Assembly (NCBI GenBank): GCA_964618405.1 | Contig: CAZUAY010000045.1 | Location: 1 to 17,878, forward strand | Reading direction: 5' to 3' | Length of the DNA: 17,878 bases | Source: JBBQIY01 sp964618405 | GTDB lineage: Bacteria; Verrucomicrobiota; Kiritimatiellia; RFP12; UBA3636 | Part shown: piece by piece, positions 14,619-17,878 of the stretch | How positions within the stretch are numbered: position 1 is the stretch's first letter | How the letters are laid out: every line of letters begins with the position of its first letter | Notes under the pieces: generated by a model | Seen by the model: the letters and a program-made list of their open reading frames with translations, nothing else | Database searches by the model: none | Told to the model about the DNA's origin: nothing | Made by a program: the position numbers and the translations under genes

Positions 14619-16141
14619 TTTTCAGTCTTTGCTACTTGTGGTGTAGGGGCACGACTCGGCGTAAAGCAATGACGAGCAAGATCGGTCACGCCTAGTTTTT
14701 TGAGCAAAGCAAGGTGAGGGTAAAATTCACCGATTTCGGCGCGGTTATGTGAGTCGGTTCCCAACGCTAGTTTGACCCCACGATTGAGGCACGCTTCAAG
14801 GAAACGCGGGTCTGGGTCGTTGGTATGGAAGTTGATTTCAGCCGCGACGCCAGAACTCGCTAGAAGTTGGGCGACGTCTTCATACAGATGAACGGGGCGT
14901 TCCCGTCTTGCACGCCGGAACCAGCGAAAAGGATGTGCCAACACGTCTATGGGCTGCTGTAAAAGTTGTTCCAAATCTTTCATGAATGCCGAAGCGGCCT
15001 CTGCATCGGTGTTCGGGGGGGAGCTCGTCAGGGAATGAACAGCCCCCACAAGAATATCCCAGCCATCGCGATCTGTCGTAGCCAAGAGTAGTTCACCGTC
15101 TGCTGCTAGGTCGACCTCCAGCCCGACATAAACGCGCGCGCTTTTCAGCCGAGCCGCCAGGAGCCGGTATTGCTCCATGCGTGGGTTCTGCCCCGACAAC
15201 GTGCGCTGCACAAGATCGCGATCATGTTGCCAACGATAGCTAAGCGCGGTCTCTCTGTCGAAGTAGAGGTGGAAGGCATGCTCGGTCAGGCAGAGCCCCG
15301 AAAGTCCCATCGTTTGGTTCAGGACAATGTTGGATTCGGCGATTACATCCTCGCCACAGTAGGCAAACTCCGTGTGGCTGTGGCAATCAATGAGATGTTC
15401 TCCTTGTATCTCAAGACTGAGTTCTTCTACGCTTACTTCGCGCCCCTCAAGACTGACTAGGGCAAAACTGAAAGGTTTGTTACAGGCGGACGGCGCTGTA
15501 TAGAAGGCCACGCCACCGTCATGCTGCAGGGGTTGGCCGGGATGATAGTGTCCGCTGATCGACAGAACGACGCCGGCTTTCTGATAAGACTCCTTGATGG
15601 CCTCCGTATTGGTGGGCATATAAGGATACGCTGTCGACTCTACTGCTGGAAAGATGGGATTGTGCTGAATTGCGATGAGTGGCAGGTCAGGTCTTTGTTG
15701 CGCTATCTGTTCAGGCAGAGCGAGCTGGTTGTCGGGCCGGGTCGTCACATCGCCAGCCGCAACGGTGTCGTGAAAAAGCAAAAACCCATATCCGCCTATC
15801 TCATGAAGTCCGGCGGGGCAGGAAAACACGTTTGCAAACAGGGTCTGATCGAAGTCATGATTGCCCGGTACAACCAAGTAAGGAATTTTTGCCTTTTTTA
15901 GCTCAACCACAAATTTGGCAAGCGCTGCTTCCGAGCTCGGCAGGGTGCCGTCATTGAGCAAGTCTCCCGGGAGAATCACCAGATCAACGCAAACGCCCTT
16001 ATGTCGGAGGCGTAGCAATGCTTTCCTCAGCAATAGCGGACCGAGCCCTAAGTGACGCGCACCGACACGTTCCGCCGGAGATGCTCCGTCTTGGAAATGT
16101 GTATCGCTGAGAACGAGAATTTTAAGAGAAGGTGAGATCAT
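14615..16141 (-). CDS. Fused calcineurin-like metallophosphoesterase and PHP-domain phosphoesterase
   Basis: This 508-residue protein joins two unrelated metal-dependent phosphoesterase domains. Residues 1-245 are a calcineurin-like phosphoesterase with all core motifs: D13-T-H15, 'PGDLLND' (D60), 'GNHD' (N94, H95), H160 in 'IQHNP', and 'GHYH' (H198, H200). Residues 250-495 are a PHP domain: D252-C-H254-S-H256, 'LTEH' (E287, H288), 'GLEVDL' (E342), H369, 'LAHPFR' (H403), H439, and 'GTDSH' (D463, H465), enough ligands for a multi-metal site. There is no signal peptide or membrane segment. It overlaps the epimerase and GH2 genes by 4 bases on each side, so it is made together with them. Both domains look active. 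The substrate is unknown. A phosphodiester or phosphomonoester attached to, or arising from, the imported glycan is one guess. A nucleotide or regulatory substrate is another. Confidence 0.85.
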   Translation of the reverse strand: MISPSLKILVLSDTHFQDGASPAERVGARHLGLGPLLLRKALLRLRHKGVCVDLVILPGDLLNDGTLPSSEAALAKFVVELKKAKIPYLVVPGNHDFDQTLFANVFSCPAGLHEIGGYGFLLFHDTVAAGDVTTRPDNQLALPEQIAQQRPDLPLIAIQHNPIFPAVESTAYPYMPTNTEAIKESYQKAGVVLSISGHYHPGQPLQHDGGVAFYTAPSACNKPFSFALVSLEGREVSVEELSLEIQGEHLIDCHSHTEFAYCGEDVIAESNIVLNQTMGLSGLCLTEHAFHLYFDRETALSYRWQHDRDLVQRTLSGQNPRMEQYRLLAARLKSARVYVGLEVDLAADGELLLATTDRDGWDILVGAVHSLTSSPPNTDAEAASAFMKDLEQLLQQPIDVLAHPFRWFRRARRERPVHLYEDVAQLLASSGVAAEINFHTNDPDPRFLEACLNRGVKLALGTDSHNRAEIGEFYPHLALLKKLGVTDLARHCFTPSRAPTPQVAKTEK

Positions 16142-17361
16142 GGGTTTACGCTTGTTTTTACTGTTGTTGCTTCGAGCAAATTGATGGAGAGAATCAGCGC
16201 GCGCGGCAGGTGGAAGGGATCTTTCACGGGCAGGGCGATCACGTCGGTCATTGGCTTGCCTTTACGGTCGAGGCGTTGACACCATTCGCCATGTTCGGGC
16301 ACGGGATAATGTGTGAAGGCATAATTGTGGATGCGCCGGTAGTAGTCGAGGCACCACGGCTCGCCGCAGAGCGTGTGAGCCTTCAGCAGCGCGACCATCG
16401 CCTCTGTTGCGGGCCACCAGAGTTTGGTGTCGTGGTGTTTCCAGTAGATCGGTTTTTTCCCTTGAGCGTCTAAGCCGAGGAGAAGGCCACCTTCTTGCTC
16501 GTCCCATCCGGCTTCGAAGTGGCGACGAATCGCGCGGACCATACGGTCGATTCTCTCCTGGTCGTTCTGCTTTTCCAGTTGGTGGATTTGGAACCAAGCG
16601 CTTTCGATGGCGTGACCAGGAACGACTGTGCGGCCCGCCGGGGTGTCAGCCGTGGTATTGTCGAGGCCGATGTATTCCATAATCAGACCGGTGTCGGGGC
16701 GAAGATAGTGATCCGTGACCTCGCGGCAGTGAAAGGCGGCGGCCTCGGCTACGCGCGGATCAGGAGTCACCTCCGCCAGAGCGCCGAAGACGTAGGAATA
16801 GATCATTGAGACCCCGTGCGCCTTCATTCCGGGTGGTATCTCGTAGGGAGCGGTTTCCATCTCGTGCCAGCGCGCCAAGCGCGGCAAAATTTGTTCAAAG
16901 GTCTCAAGCGCGAGATCCAAAGCTCGAGAGTCACCCGATGCGCGGTAATATTCCGTGTAGCCGAGAATGGCAAATCCGTCGGTATAGATGCTGTTCGGGC
17001 CGGTGAGAATGCGACCTTCGGGGCTGAGACGGAAGCACCATCGCCCAGAGGTAGGTTCCCGACCGTGCGCGGCGGTGAATTCAAAGAGGTTACGGGCATG
17101 ATCCAGCCATTCTGCTCGTCGTTCAATTCGATTATATAAGGCTGAAAATGTCCACGTGGCGCGGAGTTGCGACCAAAGATAACGGTCAGTGGAGAGTAGC
17201 GTCCCGTCGTCGGCCATACAGGTGTCGATGCCGGGGCGTTGGGGTGAGAAAGCATGACGTTCCCAGAAGGGTACGATGTTTTCGAGCAGGTAACGGCGTA
17301 GGAAGTTTTTCAACTCGGATAAATTAACTTCGCTCGATTCGTGGTACAATAATGGTGTCAT
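16138..17361 (-). CDS. N-acylglucosamine 2-epimerase (AGE) family sugar epimerase
   Basis: This 407-residue (alpha/alpha)6-barrel enzyme of the AGE/RnBP/cellobiose-2-epimerase family interconverts sugars at C2, for example GlcNAc with ManNAc, or glucose with mannose. Landmarks are 'RYLWSQLRATWTF' (60-72), 'VVPGHAIESAWF' with H250 and E253, 'KLWWPATEAM' (313-322) and 'VKDPFHLPRA' with H384. H250 and H384 line up with the two catalytic histidines of the mammalian enzyme (H248 and H382). Length is normal. The ATG at 17361 has GGAG 6 bases upstream. It is the first gene of the glycan operon, and its stop overlaps the phosphoesterase start (ATGA, 16138-16141). Given GH20 downstream, GlcNAc 2-epimerase is attractive, but mannose or cellobiose epimerase activity is not excluded by the sequence. 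Confidence 0.87.
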   Translation of the reverse strand: MTPLLYHESSEVNLSELKNFLRRYLLENIVPFWERHAFSPQRPGIDTCMADDGTLLSTDRYLWSQLRATWTFSALYNRIERRAEWLDHARNLFEFTAAHGREPTSGRWCFRLSPEGRILTGPNSIYTDGFAILGYTEYYRASGDSRALDLALETFEQILPRLARWHEMETAPYEIPPGMKAHGVSMIYSYVFGALAEVTPDPRVAEAAAFHCREVTDHYLRPDTGLIMEYIGLDNTTADTPAGRTVVPGHAIESAWFQIHQLEKQNDQERIDRMVRAIRRHFEAGWDEQEGGLLLGLDAQGKKPIYWKHHDTKLWWPATEAMVALLKAHTLCGEPWCLDYYRRIHNYAFTHYPVPEHGEWCQRLDRKGKPMTDVIALPVKDPFHLPRALILSINLLEATTVKTSVNP

Positions 17362-17389
17362 ACGTTTCTCCGCAATGGGATGGAATTAA

Positions 17390-17417
17390 ATTAAATTAAC
17401 CTAGCTAACACGGTAAA
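17390..17417 (-). promoter_or_regulatory. Candidate promoter of the glycan operon
   Basis: On the minus strand TTTACC (17417-17412) and TTTAAT (17395-17390) are spaced 16 bases apart in an AT-rich stretch, a good -10 and a fair -35. The start of transcription would be near 17383, leaving a leader of about 22 bases with GGAG before the epimerase ATG. The upstream transporter gene stops at 17443 on the same strand, so read-through is also possible, as no terminator is visible in the 81-base gap. Confidence 0.4.
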
Positions 17418-17442
17418 CCCTATCAATTATTCATCAAATTGT

Positions 17443-17878
17443 CTAATGAATTTCGGTCAGCGCATCGGCGATTAGGCAACCAGCGGCAATACTGCCGCTG
17501 GCCATCATCGCCCACCAGGCGCGCGTGGTGCGCTCTCCAAAATAGAACACAGAGACAAGCGCACCGCCTAGGATCAGCGTAAGCGCCACAACCGGGAAGG
17601 TGAAGGCTGCCGGAAGCGAGGCGCATAATCGCATAGATGACATGCCGATGATCGAACCTATTCCGGCCGTGAGGCCTAAGCCAATCCGCCAGCGAAGCGA
17701 GCCTTGAGGCTTTCCCCGGAGCAGGATGTCGAGACCCAAGCAAACTCCCAGAGTCATATAAAGAGTTGTCAGGTAGTGTTTTCCGTAAAGGCTGGCAAAA
17801 CTGTTTGCCCCGCTTGTCGGCACCATTCCCAGAACTTTAAAGGCCCCGTTGCCCACGGCGTTCACCAAAAAAAGTCCG
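17443..17878 (-). CDS. DMT/EamA-superfamily transporter, C-terminal part (5' end off the window)
   Basis: The frame is open to the right edge of the window and gives the last 144 residues of a membrane protein. An internal TTG at 17868 is not taken as the start, because codons upstream (Gly-Leu-Phe) continue the same hydrophobic segment. About four to five membrane helices are visible, including 'IGLGLTAGIGSIIGMSSM', 'AAFTFPVVALTLILGGALV' and 'WWAMMASGSIAAGCLIA'. The 'FPVV' proline motif followed by 'FGERTTRAWW' before the last helix is typical of the second half of drug/metabolite transporter (EamA) proteins. The substrate is unknown. Same-strand position just before the epimerase could mean sugar or metabolite transport linked to the operon, but the 81-base gap with a possible promoter leaves this open. 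Confidence 0.7.
   Translation of the reverse strand, partial: GLFLVNAVGNGAFKVLGMVPTSGANSFASLYGKHYLTTLYMTLGVCLGLDILLRGKPQGSLRWRIGLGLTAGIGSIIGMSSMRLCASLPAAFTFPVVALTLILGGALVSVFYFGERTTRAWWAMMASGSIAAGCLIADALTEIH

Noticed and set aside
17443..17868. TTG at 17868 as a true start of the transporter gene
   Set aside because: The frame stays open upstream to the window edge with hydrophobic codons, and a DMT protein needs about twice this length.

Overview
The window looks like a bacterial chromosome segment from the Planctomycetes-Verrucomicrobia-Lentisphaerae-Kiritimatiellota side of the tree. That placement is an inference. It rests on the mix of cytoplasmic glycoside hydrolases, a heavy-metal RND adaptor with an N-terminal cysteine domain, and stuttering low-complexity spacers plus a GATCGCGG-type hairpin repeat between genes. 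I recall this style from those phyla but could not search for it. No rRNA, tRNA or CRISPR array was seen.

Left part (1-953, plus strand). The C-terminal end of a probable transposase runs in from the window edge. It is followed at once by a two-gene toxin-antitoxin operon: a Phd/YefM-type antitoxin and a VapC-like PIN ribonuclease. Two copies of a TTGTrCAAGA sequence just before the antitoxin look like its autoregulatory operator.

Metal-efflux part (1088-6022, plus strand). After a 350-base gap holding a promoter-like element over a strong inverted repeat come a lipoprotein periplasmic adaptor (CusB/CzcB type) and a full-length inner-membrane heavy-metal RND pump (CusA/CzcA type). The adaptor carries an unusual repeated Cys/His domain. 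No outer-membrane channel gene and no regulator gene are in the window. A 400-base repeat-rich spacer (6023-6422) separates this block from the next, which is transcribed toward it.

Glycan part (6423-17361, minus strand). Read in transcription order, the genes are: an N-acylglucosamine 2-epimerase family enzyme; a fused calcineurin-like phosphoesterase plus PHP phosphoesterase; a LacZ-type GH2 beta-galactosidase; a GcnA-like GH20 beta-N-acetylhexosaminidase; a NodB-like polysaccharide deacetylase with a repeated C-terminal domain; and a GH4 NAD/metal-dependent glycosidase. The first three overlap by 4 bases at each junction (ATGA), so they form a tightly coupled operon. None of the enzymes shows a signal peptide, so they probably act in the cytoplasm on imported galactose- and GlcNAc-containing oligosaccharides. 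Galactose would be removed by GH2, GlcNAc by GH20, and the released sugar isomerised by the epimerase. The role of the phosphoesterase fusion is unknown and is the most interesting open question here. A partial DMT-family transporter, on the same strand and upstream of the operon, runs off the right edge.
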